Source: Ornithinimicrobium humiphilum (lineage in GTDB: Bacteria > Actinomycetota > Actinomycetes > Actinomycetales > Dermatophilaceae). From it: 64,000 nt of DNA. Positions within the stretch are counted from its first letter, which is position 1. Each line of letters begins with the position of its first letter. Below the pieces are notes generated by a model. It was not told where the DNA came from. It did no database searches and was given only the letters and a program-made list of their open reading frames with translations. The stretch spans positions 744,001 through 808,000 of the forward strand of contig NZ_VFPU01000001.1 in NCBI RefSeq assembly GCF_006716885.1, read 5' to 3'. Shown piece by piece: positions 9,569 through 18,453 of the stretch. The position numbers were made by a program, and so were the translations under genes.

Positions 9569-10585
9569 TCAGGTGGCGGGTGGTGCCGTCGAGGCCCGCT
9601 CGACCAGTCGGGTCTCCAGCCGGACCTGCGCCTGCTCGAGCTCGCCGCCGGCGAGGAGGGTGCAGAGCAGGTCGAGAGCGGTGCGGCCCAGCTCGCGCAG
9701 CGGCTGCGCGACCGTGGTGAGCGGCGGCTCGGCGACGGCCGACTCGGGGACGTTGTCGAAGCCGACCACCGAGAGGTCCTCAGGCACCCGCAGACCGAGC
9801 TCGCGCGCGACCTCCACGGTCCGGATCGCCATGAGGTCGTTGGCCGCGAAGACCGCGGTGGGCCGGTCGCGGCGGTCGAGGATCAGGTGCGCGGGCGCCA
9901 CGGCCGACTCCGCCCGGTAGGAGCCGGTGGCGATGAGGGTCTCGTCGACCTCCAGCCCGGCCTGCGCCATCGCCTGGCGGAAGCCCTGCTCGCGCAGCTT
10001 GGCCGACTCCAGGTCCTCGCGGCCCCGGATCATCCCGATCCGGGTGTGCCCCAGCCCGACCAGGTGCTCGACCGCGGACCGGGCGCCGCCCACGTTGTCG
10101 GAGTCGACGGTGGGCACCGCGTGGCTGCCGGTGTGCGGGTCGATGGCGACCACCGGGATGGCGGCTCCCGGCTCGATCACGGTGGGGGTGACGATGATCG
10201 CGCCGTCCAGGAGGGTGCCGCCGAGGCGGCGCAGCGACCGGCGCTCCCAGCCGACGCTGCCGCCGTGCGAGGCGCCCGCGAAGGCCATCAGCTCGTAGTC
10301 GGTGTCGCCGATGGCGCTCGAGACGCCCTTGAGCAGCTCGGTGCTGAACGGCTCGAACTCCGCGACGAGCACCCCGAGGATCCCGGTGCGCGAGCTGCGC
10401 AGGCTGCGCGCGCCGAGGCTGGCCTCGTAGCCCAGGTCGGCGATGACCTGGTGCACGCGGGCCGTGGTCGCGGCGGACACGCCGTAGCGGCCGTTGACGA
10501 CCTTGGAGACGGTGGCGACGGACACGCCGGCCTGGCGTGCGACGTCCTCCATCCGCACGCGTCCGTTGGGCACCATGACGGTCAT
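9569..10585 (-). CDS. LacI-family transcriptional regulator
   Basis: Sugar-responsive DNA-binding repressor, 338 aa. The N-terminal HTH (RMEDVARQAGVSVATVSKVVNG, about residues 11-32) is followed by a periplasmic-binding-like effector domain ending in SVVGFDNVPESAVAEPPLTTV, as in CcpA/LacI. The start is uncertain: ATG at 10585 or 10576, neither with a strong ribosome site. It heads the GH51 transcript and stands between the beta-xylosidase and xylanase genes, which suggests control of xylo- or arabino-oligosaccharide genes, possibly through the palindrome at 2348-2367 (inference). Confidence 0.9.
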   Translation of the reverse strand: MTVMVPNGRVRMEDVARQAGVSVATVSKVVNGRYGVSAATTARVHQVIADLGYEASLGARSLRSSRTGILGVLVAEFEPFSTELLKGVSSAIGDTDYELMAFAGASHGGSVGWERRSLRRLGGTLLDGAIIVTPTVIEPGAAIPVVAIDPHTGSHAVPTVDSDNVGGARSAVEHLVGLGHTRIGMIRGREDLESAKLREQGFRQAMAQAGLEVDETLIATGSYRAESAVAPAHLILDRRDRPTAVFAANDLMAIRTVEVARELGLRVPEDLSVVGFDNVPESAVAEPPLTTVAQPLRELGRTALDLLCTLLAGGELEQAQVRLETRLVERASTAPPAT

Positions 10586-10649
10586 TATCCGTGGCTCGCG
10601 GCGGGACCTGCTGACGCGGGCCCCGCCGCGGCCGGCGTGTCTGCCACCG

Positions 10650-11816
10650 TCAGCGGCCCGGTCGTCGGGGCGAGACGCCCGGGGTGGCGTCGCGCAGCGA
10701 GGCCAGCATCGCGGCATGGGCGGGCTTGGGGCTGTAGTCGTCCTCGAAGATCGTCGCCCAGTCCTCCCCGGGGAAGACGTCGGGGACCCACGACCTCGCG
10801 TCGGGGAAGCCCCAGACCGTGAACGACGTGCACGACAGCACGTTCAGGCAGGCCTGCAGCATCGCGTCGTGACGCTCGGCGTGCAGCGCCACCTGCTCCG
10901 GGGTGGGGCCGTCGGCACCGGGCTCGATCGGGACCCGCACGTCGGCCTCGGTCACCGCCACGTCCAGGCCGAGGGCGGCGAAGCGCTCGAAGTTGGCCTG
11001 CATGGAGGGGTCGAAGTCGTACATCAGGCTGAGGTGGCCCTGGGCCCCGAAGCCGTGCAGCGGCACGCCGTCGTCAAGCAGCTCCTGGGCCAGCGCGTAG
11101 TAGGCGTCCGTCTTCTCGTTGATGCCCTCGGCGTTGTAGTCGTTGAGGAAGAGCCGGGCCTGCGGGTCGGCCTCGTGGGCCCACCGGAAGGTGTCGCCGA
11201 TCAGCGCGACCGGGTCGTCGGCGCACGCGCGGAGGAAGGGGTTGGCCTCGGTGCGCAGGCGCACACCACCCACGTCCCAGTCGTCCTGGATGATCTCGTT
11301 GGCGACGTCCCACTCGTAGATCTCGCCGGCGTAGCGCCCGACGACCGTGCGGACGTGGTCCTCGAGGACGTCACGCGCCTCCTCGCAGGTCCAGCTCTCG
11401 GCGGCGTCGAGCACCCACTGCGGGTTCTGGCTGTGCCAGAGCAGCGTGTGGCCGCGGACCTCCTGGCCATGGGCGCGGGCGAAGTCGACGACGGCGTCGG
11501 CGCCGGTGAAGTCGTAGACGCCCGGCTCCGGGTGGACCTCGGCCCACTTCATGTCGTTCTCGGGCGTGAGCGAGCCGAACTCGCGGGCGAGCACGCGCTG
11601 GTGCTGCGTCGGGTGTCTCTTGTCGTGGCCGACGAGGTCGCGCGCGCCCCAGACCGCGCTGCCGATCTCCAGGTCGCGCGGCGCCTGGCGCCGGAGGGTG
11701 TCCTGGTGACCATTGGCATGGTCCGGGGGTGCGGCCGAGGCCACGGGCACGAGGGCGCCGGCGGCCAGCCCGACGGTCGCGGTGGCCAGTCCCAGGGTTC
11801 GAGCGAGGTGTCGCAC
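10650..11816 (-). CDS. secreted GH10 endo-1,4-beta-xylanase
   Basis: Cleaves the xylan backbone outside the cell and so supplies substrate for the importer. It is 388 aa: signal peptide about 1-28 (hydrophobic run LGLATATVGLAAGALVPVASA), then a single GH10 catalytic domain with no carbohydrate-binding module. Acid/base Glu174 is in YEWDVANEII and nucleophile Glu290 in LDVAVTEADVR; LTPENDMKWAEVHPEPG and RGHTLLWHSQNP are GH10 signatures. The GTG start has AAGGAG 7 nt upstream. The gene is divergent from the ROK regulator at 11983, and the intergenic region contains the second copy of the shared xyl box. Confidence 0.95.
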   Translation of the reverse strand: MRHLARTLGLATATVGLAAGALVPVASAAPPDHANGHQDTLRRQAPRDLEIGSAVWGARDLVGHDKRHPTQHQRVLAREFGSLTPENDMKWAEVHPEPGVYDFTGADAVVDFARAHGQEVRGHTLLWHSQNPQWVLDAAESWTCEEARDVLEDHVRTVVGRYAGEIYEWDVANEIIQDDWDVGGVRLRTEANPFLRACADDPVALIGDTFRWAHEADPQARLFLNDYNAEGINEKTDAYYALAQELLDDGVPLHGFGAQGHLSLMYDFDPSMQANFERFAALGLDVAVTEADVRVPIEPGADGPTPEQVALHAERHDAMLQACLNVLSCTSFTVWGFPDARSWVPDVFPGEDWATIFEDDYSPKPAHAAMLASLRDATPGVSPRRPGR

Positions 11817-11900
11817 GTGCGGTCTCCTTCGACGGTGGTGGTGCGAGGTCGGGTCGAGCTGTGCGGGCGGAGCCGGCGGTGCGGTCCCCCTGGGCCATTC

Positions 11901-11918
11901 GTTGTGTGACAAAACTAT
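11901..11918. promoter_or_regulatory. candidate XylR (ROK) box, xylanase copy
   Basis: GTTGTGTG-AC-AAAACTAT, 16 of 18 bases identical to the box at 2288-2305. Immediately beyond it (11919-11935), on the xylanase strand, TTAGTTTC repeats the TAGTTT half-site. It lies 85 bp before the xylanase start and about 65 bp before the ROK gene, so it could control both. Confidence 0.5.
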
Positions 11919-11969
11919 TACGAAGAAACTAACTCGTGTCCCGCCCTCCCGCAAGAGCCCAGGGCTGCG

Positions 11970-11975
11970 TACGCT
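11970..11975 (+). promoter_or_regulatory. -10 box of leaderless ROK transcript
   Basis: TACGCT is followed by exactly 7 nt and then the GTG start at 11983. Spacing of this kind places transcription start at or next to the start codon, and no ribosome site is present. Confidence 0.45.
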
Positions 11976-11982
11976 GGTCGCC

Positions 11983-13185
11983 GTGCAGCACCTCGCCACC
12001 GGGAGCGCCCCGGTCCTCGCCCACCAGTCGACGCTGCGCGAGACCAACCTCGCCGTCGTGCTGCGTGCGGTGTGCGAGGCCGAGACGCCGGTGTCCCGCG
12101 CCGGGGTCGCCGCCGTGACCGGGCTGACGCGCTCGACCGTCTCGCGGCTGGTGGACGAGCTCGTCGCGGGCGGTCTGGTCGACGAGGGCGCCGCGCAGCT
12201 CGCCGGGCCCGGCCGTCCCGCCACGCCGCTGCGCCCGGCGGCCCGGGTCTGCGCGGTGGGGCTGCAGGTCAACGCCGCCCACGTGGCGGCGCGACTGGTC
12301 GACCTGCGCGGCGAGGTCGTCGCCGAGTCGCGCTCCGAGCCCGACCTGGTCGACTCCGAGCCCGCGGTCGCGCTGGGGCTCCTGGGTCAGCACCTCGCGG
12401 AGGTCCTCGAGCGCACGCCGGACGGCGGCCGCGTCGTCGGTGCCGGCCTGGCCCTGCCCGGCGTCGTCGACGCCGCGGGCGAGCGCCTGCTGCGCGCCCC
12501 CAACCTCGGGTGGGGCGACCTCGCCCCCGACGCCGGCCTGCGCGGGCAGCTGCACGGCATACCCCTGACCGTGGGCAACGAGGCCAACCTCGCCGCGCAC
12601 GCCTTCGCCCAGCCCGCCCCCGGGCGGACCGGCCCCGCGAGCCACTTCGTCTACGTCTCCGGCGAGATCGGCATCGGCGGGGCGGTCGTCACCGACTCGC
12701 GGGTGCAGTCCGGGCTGCACGGCTTCGCGGGGGAGATCGGCCACATGCCGTTCCGCCCCGGTGGGGACCCCTGCCCGTGCGGCTCGGACGGCTGCCTGGA
12801 GAGGTATGCCGGTCGCCTCGCCATGACCCGTCGGGCCGGGCTGCCGACCGCCACGACGCTCGCCGAGCTCGACCGGCTCGCGGAGGAGGGGCACACCGCC
12901 GCCCGCGAGGCCGTCGACCTGGCCGCCGAGGCGCTCGGCGTCGTGCTCGCCGGCGTCGTCAACCTCCTCGACGTGCCGACGATCGTGCTCGGCGGCGAGA
13001 TCGGCGACCTGGCCGAGCGCATCACGCCCACGGTGCTGGGGCGGCTGCGGTCCCGGGTGATGGTTTCCGGCGCGCGGTCGATCGAGGTCCTCCAGGACCA
13101 CGACGACGTGCCGGGCTCGAGCGGGGGAGCGCTGGTGCACCTGAGCCGCGTGGTCGCGTCCCCGGCGGCCTACCTGCGGGCCTGA
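11983..13185 (+). CDS. ROK-family regulator, XylR-like
   Basis: Likely xylose- or xylo-oligosaccharide-responsive repressor, 400 aa. The N-terminal winged HTH (about 30-75; PVSRAGVAAVTGLTRSTVSRLVDELVAGGLV) is fused to a ROK sugar-kinase-like domain. The ROK zinc motif CPCGSDGCLE is near residues 263-272 and GFAGEIGHM just before it. The ATP-binding DxGGT motif of true kinases is replaced (VGLQVNAAHV), which fits a regulator rather than an enzyme. The GTG start is preceded by a -10-like TACGCT at a leaderless spacing. It is divergent from the xylanase, and the shared xyl boxes near it and near xylA suggest it controls both. Confidence 0.88.
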   Translation: MQHLATGSAPVLAHQSTLRETNLAVVLRAVCEAETPVSRAGVAAVTGLTRSTVSRLVDELVAGGLVDEGAAQLAGPGRPATPLRPAARVCAVGLQVNAAHVAARLVDLRGEVVAESRSEPDLVDSEPAVALGLLGQHLAEVLERTPDGGRVVGAGLALPGVVDAAGERLLRAPNLGWGDLAPDAGLRGQLHGIPLTVGNEANLAAHAFAQPAPGRTGPASHFVYVSGEIGIGGAVVTDSRVQSGLHGFAGEIGHMPFRPGGDPCPCGSDGCLERYAGRLAMTRRAGLPTATTLAELDRLAEEGHTAAREAVDLAAEALGVVLAGVVNLLDVPTIVLGGEIGDLAERITPTVLGRLRSRVMVSGARSIEVLQDHDDVPGSSGGALVHLSRVVASPAAYLRA

Positions 13186-13231
13186 GGGACGGGGTCGGTC
13201 GCACCGGAGGTCGCCGTCGGGGCGAGGAGCC

Positions 13232-14449
13232 TCAGCCGCGCGCCGCGACGGCCGCGTCGACGCCCGCCGGTGCGAGCAGGGTGTCGGTGACGAGGACCGA
13301 CGCGCCGACGATGCCCGCGCGCGCCCCGGACACCGAGCTGACGATGCGCAGGTGGTGGGTGCCCAGGGGGAGCGAGCGGCGGTAGACCGACTCGCGGATC
13401 CCGGCGAGCAGCTGCTCGCCGACGGCGGAGATGCGGCCGCCGAGCACGATGACGGAGGGGTTGAGGAGCGACACGACGCCGGCCAGCACCGAGCCGATGT
13501 CGCGGCCCGCGTCGCGCACAGCCTGGCTGGCGGTGGTGTCGCCGGCCCGCACGAGGGCGACGACGTCGGCCTGGTCGTGCACCTCGGCGCCGCCCTCACG
13601 GAGCCGCCGGGCCACCGCGGCGCCGGAGGCGACGGCCTCGAGGCAGCCGTGGTTGCCGCAGGTGCACAGGGTCTGGTTGCCGTCCGGCACCGCGACGTGA
13701 CCGAGGTCGCCGGCCGCGCCCTGGGCGCCGCGCTGCAGGGTGCCGCCGCTGATGATGCCCGCGCCGATGCCGGAGGCGACCTTGACGAAGACCAGGTCGG
13801 AGAGGTCGCGGTAGCGCTCGGCGTGCTCGCCCAGCGCCATGATGTTGACGTCGTTGTCGACGAGGACCGGCCCGGGCAGGGTCCGGGCGAGGTGGCCCGG
13901 CACGTCGAAGCGGTCCCAGCCGGGCATGACCGGCGGGCTCACGGGGCGTCCGGTGGAGAACTCCACCGGGCCCGGCAGGCCGATGCCGGTGCCGGCGACG
14001 TCGTCGAGCGACCGGCCGGCCTCCTCCAGCAGGGCGAGGGTGGTCCGCGTGACGAGGTCGAGCACCGGCTCGGGCCCGTCGGCGATGTCGAGGTCCTGCA
14101 GGTCCTCGGCGAGCACGCTGTTGGCCAGGTCGGTGATCGCGACGTGGGCGTGGCTCACGCCGAGGTCGACGCTGACGACCACCCGGCGCGAGGGGTCGAA
14201 GACGAAGGTCACCGCCGGGCGGCCGCCGCTGGAGCTGGCCTCGCCGGTCGGGACGACCAGGCCGACGCCGAGCAGGTCCTCGAGCCGGGAGGCCACCGTG
14301 GAGCGCGCCAGCCCGCTGGCCGAGACGAGCTCTGCACGGGTGCGGGGACGGCCGTCGCGCAGCAGCTGGAAGAGGCTGCCCGGACTGCTGGCCGGGGAAG
14401 CCTCCGGGTGCGGGGCCGTCGTCTCGACGGGCGCAGGGGCGGTGGCCAT
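13232..14449 (-). CDS. ROK-family regulator of divergent sugar importer
   Basis: 405-aa HTH-ROK repressor. A short N-terminal extension leads into an HTH (RTRAELVSASGLARSTVASRLEDLLG, about 35-60), then the ROK domain with VSVDLGVSHAHVAI, GAAGDLGHVAVP and the zinc motif CTCGNHGCLEA near residue 260. It is divergent from, and 136 bp away from, the ABC importer operon at 14586, so it most likely represses that operon in response to its sugar. No clear ribosome site precedes the ATG. Convergent with the XylR-like gene, with which it shares only the general architecture. Confidence 0.88.
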   Translation of the reverse strand: MATAPAPVETTAPHPEASPASSPGSLFQLLRDGRPRTRAELVSASGLARSTVASRLEDLLGVGLVVPTGEASSSGGRPAVTFVFDPSRRVVVSVDLGVSHAHVAITDLANSVLAEDLQDLDIADGPEPVLDLVTRTTLALLEEAGRSLDDVAGTGIGLPGPVEFSTGRPVSPPVMPGWDRFDVPGHLARTLPGPVLVDNDVNIMALGEHAERYRDLSDLVFVKVASGIGAGIISGGTLQRGAQGAAGDLGHVAVPDGNQTLCTCGNHGCLEAVASGAAVARRLREGGAEVHDQADVVALVRAGDTTASQAVRDAGRDIGSVLAGVVSLLNPSVIVLGGRISAVGEQLLAGIRESVYRRSLPLGTHHLRIVSSVSGARAGIVGASVLVTDTLLAPAGVDAAVAARG

Positions 14450-14549
14450 GGCGGTGAGTCAATCACTCTCGGTCGGGGGCGGCGAATCGTGGTCGCGCCA
14501 TTCTGACACCGAAACGACAGACTTGCGACGCTGAACTACGAACTTTTGC

Positions 14550-14578
14550 TTGACCCCCGTCATAAGTCCTCCTAGAGT
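14550..14578 (+). promoter_or_regulatory. promoter of sugar importer operon
   Basis: -35 TTGACC (14550-14555), a 17-bp spacer and -10 TAGAGT (14573-14578), followed by 7 nt and then ATG at 14586. This is a textbook sigma-70-type promoter placed for a leaderless mRNA. The AT-richer block just upstream (14505-14549), with imperfect repeats containing GAAC and ACTT, is a plausible ROK binding zone. Confidence 0.6.
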
Positions 14579-14585
14579 CCCCCAC

Positions 14586-16124
14586 ATGGTCACCGTGGAC
14601 CCGACGTCAGCCGCCTCCAGCGCGCAGCCGCTGCTGCGCATGGTCGGCATCGTCAAGCACTTCCCCGGGGCGAAGGCGCTCGACGGGGTCGACCTCGAGG
14701 TCCTGCCGGGCGAGGTGCACTGCCTCCTCGGCCAGAACGGCGCGGGCAAGTCGACGCTCATCAAGACCCTCGCCGGCGCCCACCGCCCGGACAGCGGCGA
14801 GATCGTCGTCGAGGGCCGACCGGTCGAGATCACCTCGCCGACGAGCGCGCTGGACCTGGGCATCGCGACGATGTACCAGGAGCTCGACGTCGTCGACGGG
14901 CTGAGCGTCGCCGAGAACATCTTCCTGGGTCACGAGCTGTCCTCCGGGGGCGTGCTGAAGCGCCGGGAGGCCCACGCCCGCGCCCGCGACCTCATGGGCC
15001 GCCTCGGGCACCCGGAGCTCACGCCCTCGCGCGAGGTGGGCCAGCTCTCCGCGGCCGGCAAGCAGATCGTCTCGCTCGCACGCGCGCTCTCGCGCCGGGC
15101 CAAGCTCGTCGTCATGGACGAGCCGTCGGCCGTCCTGGACCCGGAGGAGGTGGACAACCTCTTCCGCGTCGTGGAGGCGATCCGCTCCGAGGGCGTGGCC
15201 GTCGTCTACATCTCCCACCGGCTCGAGGAGATCCGTCGCATCGGCGACCGGATCACCGTGCTCAAGGACGGCCGGACGGTCGCCACCAACCTGCCCGTCG
15301 ACCAGGTGAGCACCGCCGAGGTCATCTCGCTGATGACCGGGCGCGAGATCGCCTCGGACTTCGGTGGGGCCTCGACCGGCCAGCGGGGGAGCGAGCCGCT
15401 CCTCGAGGTCGAGGGCCTCTCGCTCGCGGGGGTCTTCGAGGACGTGTCGTTCTCGGTCCGGCCCGGGGAGATCGTGGGCCTCGCCGGCCTCGTGGGGGCC
15501 GGCCGCTCGGAGGTCCTCGAGACGATCTACGGCGCGCGCCGTGCCTCCGCGGGCACGGTCCGCGTCCGGGGCCGCGAGCTGCCGCGCGGCTCGGTCCCCG
15601 CCGCCGTCGCGGCCGGGATCGGCCTGGCCCCCGAGGAGCGCAAGGCCCAGGGCCTGCTCCTCGACGAGCCGGTCTTCCGCAACATCACGCTGTCGACCTT
15701 CGCCCGCTTCGCCCGGGGCGGCCTGCTCGACGAGCGCGCCGAGCGTCGGGCGGCCGTCGAGCAGATCGAGGCCATGCAGCTGTCCCCGGCCGACCCCGGC
15801 CGGGTCACCCGCACCCTGTCCGGCGGCAACCAGCAGAAGGTCATGCTCGCGCGCTGGCTGGTCCACGGCTGCTCGGTGCTGCTGCTCGACGAGCCCACCC
15901 GGGGCGTCGACGTGGGCGCCCGCGCCGAGATCTACCGGCTCATCCGCCGCCTGGCCTCCGACGGCTCGGCCGTCGTCCTGGTCTCCAGCGACCTGGAGGA
16001 GGTGCTCCAGCTCAGCGACGAGGTGCTCGTCCTCGCCGACGGGCAGGTCGTGCACCAGGGACCGGCCACCGACATCGACGAGCACCGCATCCTCGACCTG
16101 GTCATGGAAGGAACACGCGCATGA
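14586..16124 (+). CDS. monosaccharide ABC importer ATPase (RbsA/MglA type)
   Basis: Energises import of a monosaccharide or polyol; 512 aa with two fused ABC domains. Domain 1 has Walker A GQNGAGKST (about 55) and Walker B KLVVMDEPSAVLD; its signature motif is degenerate (LSAAGKQ). Domain 2 has the shortened GLVGAGRSE loop normal for this family, a canonical LSGGNQQK signature and LLLDEPTRGVD. The start ATG has no ribosome site but sits 7 nt after a good -10 box, so leaderless translation is likely. Overlaps the permease by ATGA. The substrate cannot be read from the sequence. Confidence 0.92.
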   Translation: MVTVDPTSAASSAQPLLRMVGIVKHFPGAKALDGVDLEVLPGEVHCLLGQNGAGKSTLIKTLAGAHRPDSGEIVVEGRPVEITSPTSALDLGIATMYQELDVVDGLSVAENIFLGHELSSGGVLKRREAHARARDLMGRLGHPELTPSREVGQLSAAGKQIVSLARALSRRAKLVVMDEPSAVLDPEEVDNLFRVVEAIRSEGVAVVYISHRLEEIRRIGDRITVLKDGRTVATNLPVDQVSTAEVISLMTGREIASDFGGASTGQRGSEPLLEVEGLSLAGVFEDVSFSVRPGEIVGLAGLVGAGRSEVLETIYGARRASAGTVRVRGRELPRGSVPAAVAAGIGLAPEERKAQGLLLDEPVFRNITLSTFARFARGGLLDERAERRAAVEQIEAMQLSPADPGRVTRTLSGGNQQKVMLARWLVHGCSVLLLDEPTRGVDVGARAEIYRLIRRLASDGSAVVLVSSDLEEVLQLSDEVLVLADGQVVHQGPATDIDEHRILDLVMEGTRA

Positions 16125-17164
16125 CGACCACCGACACGCCGGGCACCACGGCGTCGCAGGACCCGGGCGACCCCGGCGCCCCCGCGACCGGGGGCGGGCG
16201 CCGGCTGCCCCGCCTGCGGGAGGCGACCCGCGACCTCGGGCTGGTCGTCGCGCTCGTGGCGCTCGTGGTCGTGGGGGTCGCGACCTCGGGCGAGCGCTTC
16301 GCCAGCACGTCCAACCTGCTGGTCATCCTCCAGCAGGCCGCCATCATCGGCGTCATCAGCATCGGCGTCACCTTCGTCATCACGGCCGGTGGCATCGACC
16401 TGTCGGTCGGCTCGGTCATGGGCCTGGCGACGGTGTGGGCCACGACCCTGGCGACCCAGACGATGGCCCAGGACCTGCACTGGATCGTCATGGTCTTCAC
16501 CGCGCTCGCGGTCGGCACCGCCGCCGGCGTCCTCAACGGGATCGTCGTGGCCTACGGGCGGGTGGTGTCCTTCATCGCGACGCTGGCGATGCTCGTCGCC
16601 GCACGTGGCCTGGCGGAGATCATCTCCGACCGCAAGACCCAGATCGTGCGGGTCGACGGCTTCCTCGACACCTTCCGCGGCGACGTCCTGGGCATCCCGG
16701 TCATCGTCTGGATCTTCCTCCTCGTCGCGGTCGCCGGCTGGTTCCTCCTCAACCGGACCACCTTCGGGCGGCGCACGGTCGCCATCGGTGGCAACCCCGA
16801 GGCCGCCCGCCTGGCCGGCATCAAGATCCGCCGTCACACCGTGATGGTCTTCGCGCTGAGCGGGCTCACCGCGGGCATCGCCGCGGTCATGATGCTCGCC
16901 CGCACCACGGCGGGCACGTCCACCAACGGTTACCTCTACGAGCTGGACGCCATCGCGGCCGTGGTCGTCGGCGGCACCCTCCTCATCGGCGGCCGCGGGA
17001 CGATCGTCGGCACCGTGCTCGGCGTCCTCATCTTCGCGACGCTCTCCAACATCTTCATCCAGAACAACCTGTCCATCTCGGCCCAGTCGCTGGCCAAGGG
17101 GGCGATCATCGTCGGTGCCGTGCTGCTCCAGCAGCGCTTCGCCGCACGGTCCAGGTCGACCTAG
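16121..17164 (+). CDS. monosaccharide ABC permease (RbsC type)
   Basis: Membrane subunit of the same importer, 347 aa, with a charged N-terminal tail of about 35 residues and 8-10 hydrophobic segments. GVTFVITAGGIDLSVGSVMGL and YLYELDAIAAVVVGGTLLIGG are the conserved RbsC/XylH blocks. The start overlaps the ATPase stop (ATGA). A 115-bp gap with C-rich tracts separates it from the binding-protein gene. Confidence 0.92.
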   Translation: MTTTDTPGTTASQDPGDPGAPATGGGRRLPRLREATRDLGLVVALVALVVVGVATSGERFASTSNLLVILQQAAIIGVISIGVTFVITAGGIDLSVGSVMGLATVWATTLATQTMAQDLHWIVMVFTALAVGTAAGVLNGIVVAYGRVVSFIATLAMLVAARGLAEIISDRKTQIVRVDGFLDTFRGDVLGIPVIVWIFLLVAVAGWFLLNRTTFGRRTVAIGGNPEAARLAGIKIRRHTVMVFALSGLTAGIAAVMMLARTTAGTSTNGYLYELDAIAAVVVGGTLLIGGRGTIVGTVLGVLIFATLSNIFIQNNLSISAQSLAKGAIIVGAVLLQQRFAARSRST

Positions 17165-17279
17165 GCCCGTCCCGGCCCACCGCCCCCCCGCTGCGCCCAA
17201 CGCATACCCATCGACCCGTCCACCCATCCACCACCCACCCGGCGCCCGGCGCCACCCCTCATGTCGAAGGAGACATCTC

Positions 17280-18368
17280 ATGGCACGCATCCGCAGCCTG
17301 CGCCGCACCTCCGGCGCGATCGCCGTCCTGGCGTCCCTCACCCTGATCACCGCCTGCACCGGCAACACCGCCGAGGAGGTGCAGGGCGACGACGAGACCG
17401 CGCAGGGCACCTCCGACAACTCCGGCGGCGGCAGCACCGACGCGCCCGCGGCCGGCGGCAACGACGAGGAGGGCGAGACCGTCGTCATCGGCTTCTCGGC
17501 CCCCGCGGCCGACCACGGCTGGATGGGCGCCATCACCAGCGCGGCCGAGGCCGAGGCCGCCAAGTACGGCGACATCGAGCTGCGCGTGGCGGAGGGCACC
17601 AACGACGTCAACCTGCAGATCTCGCAGGTGGAGACCTTCATCAACGACGGTGTCGACGCCATCGTCCTGCTGCCCTTCGACGGCGCGGCGCTGACCGAGA
17701 TCGCGACCGAGGCCATGGAGGCGGGCATCCCGGTCATCAACGTCGACCGCGAGTTCAGCGCCCCGGAGGCGGCCCGCGTCACGATCCTCGGCGACAACTA
17801 CGGCATGGGCCGCAGCGCCGGCGAGTACATCTGCAGCCGGCTCGGCGGCCAGTCCGACGCCGTCGTGGCCGAGATCGCGGGCATCGACAACCTGCCGCTG
17901 ACCCAGGACCGCAGCCAGGGCTTCAAGGACGCGCTGTCCGAGTGCGGCCTCGACGTCGACAACCGCGTCGCCGCCGACTTCACCGTCCAGGGCGGCGAGT
18001 CCGCGGCCGCCAACCTGCTGCAGGCGGCGCCCAAGATCGACGCCATCTGGAACCACGACGACGACCAGGGCGTCGGCGTCCTCGCGGCCATCGAGAACGC
18101 CGGCCGTGACGAGTTCTTCGTCGTCGGCGGCGCCGGCTCGGCCAACATGATGCGCGAGATCCAGTCCGGCGACAGCGTCGTCGAGGCGACGGTCATCTAC
18201 CCGTCGACCCAGGCGGCCGACGGCATCCGGCTGGCGCGCCTCGTCGCCCAGTCCAAGGGCATGAGCGACCTCGTCGAGGTCGAGGTGCCCCGGATGATCC
18301 AGCTCTACGCCCCGGTCGTCACGGCCGAGAACGTCGACCAGTACCTCGACAGCGCCTTCGAGTCCTGA
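17280..18368 (+). CDS. sugar-binding lipoprotein (RbsB type)
   Basis: Periplasmic-binding-protein-like receptor for the importer, 362 aa. Lipoprotein signal: basic MARIRSLRR, hydrophobic stretch, lipobox LITAC (Cys near 25), then an acidic Asp/Glu/Gly-rich linker to about residue 65. Mature motifs such as GVDAIVLLPFDGAALTEIA and GIPVINVDREFSAPE are typical of type I (ribose/galactose/inositol) receptors. GAAGGAGA lies 6-7 nt before the ATG at 17280. A strong hairpin follows the stop, as often seen after the highly expressed receptor gene of such operons. Confidence 0.92.
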   Translation: MARIRSLRRTSGAIAVLASLTLITACTGNTAEEVQGDDETAQGTSDNSGGGSTDAPAAGGNDEEGETVVIGFSAPAADHGWMGAITSAAEAEAAKYGDIELRVAEGTNDVNLQISQVETFINDGVDAIVLLPFDGAALTEIATEAMEAGIPVINVDREFSAPEAARVTILGDNYGMGRSAGEYICSRLGGQSDAVVAEIAGIDNLPLTQDRSQGFKDALSECGLDVDNRVAADFTVQGGESAAANLLQAAPKIDAIWNHDDDQGVGVLAAIENAGRDEFFVVGGAGSANMMREIQSGDSVVEATVIYPSTQAADGIRLARLVAQSKGMSDLVEVEVPRMIQLYAPVVTAENVDQYLDSAFES

Positions 18369-18381
18369 TCGGCGCCCGCGC

Positions 18382-18417
18382 GGTCCCGGCCGGCCGACCA
18401 CCGGCCGGCCGGGGACC
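18382..18417 (+). terminator. intra-operon stem-loop after binding-protein gene
   Basis: GGTCCC plus GGCCGGCCG (18382-18396) pairs with CGGCCGGCC and GGGACC (18402-18417), with one bulged G and a 5-nt loop. The stem has 15 pairs and no T-tract. It probably acts as a partial terminator or mRNA-stabilising structure between receptor and enzyme genes. Confidence 0.5.
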
Positions 18418-18453
18418 CCGGCCACCCCCACCCCGACGACTCGAGAGGACGAG

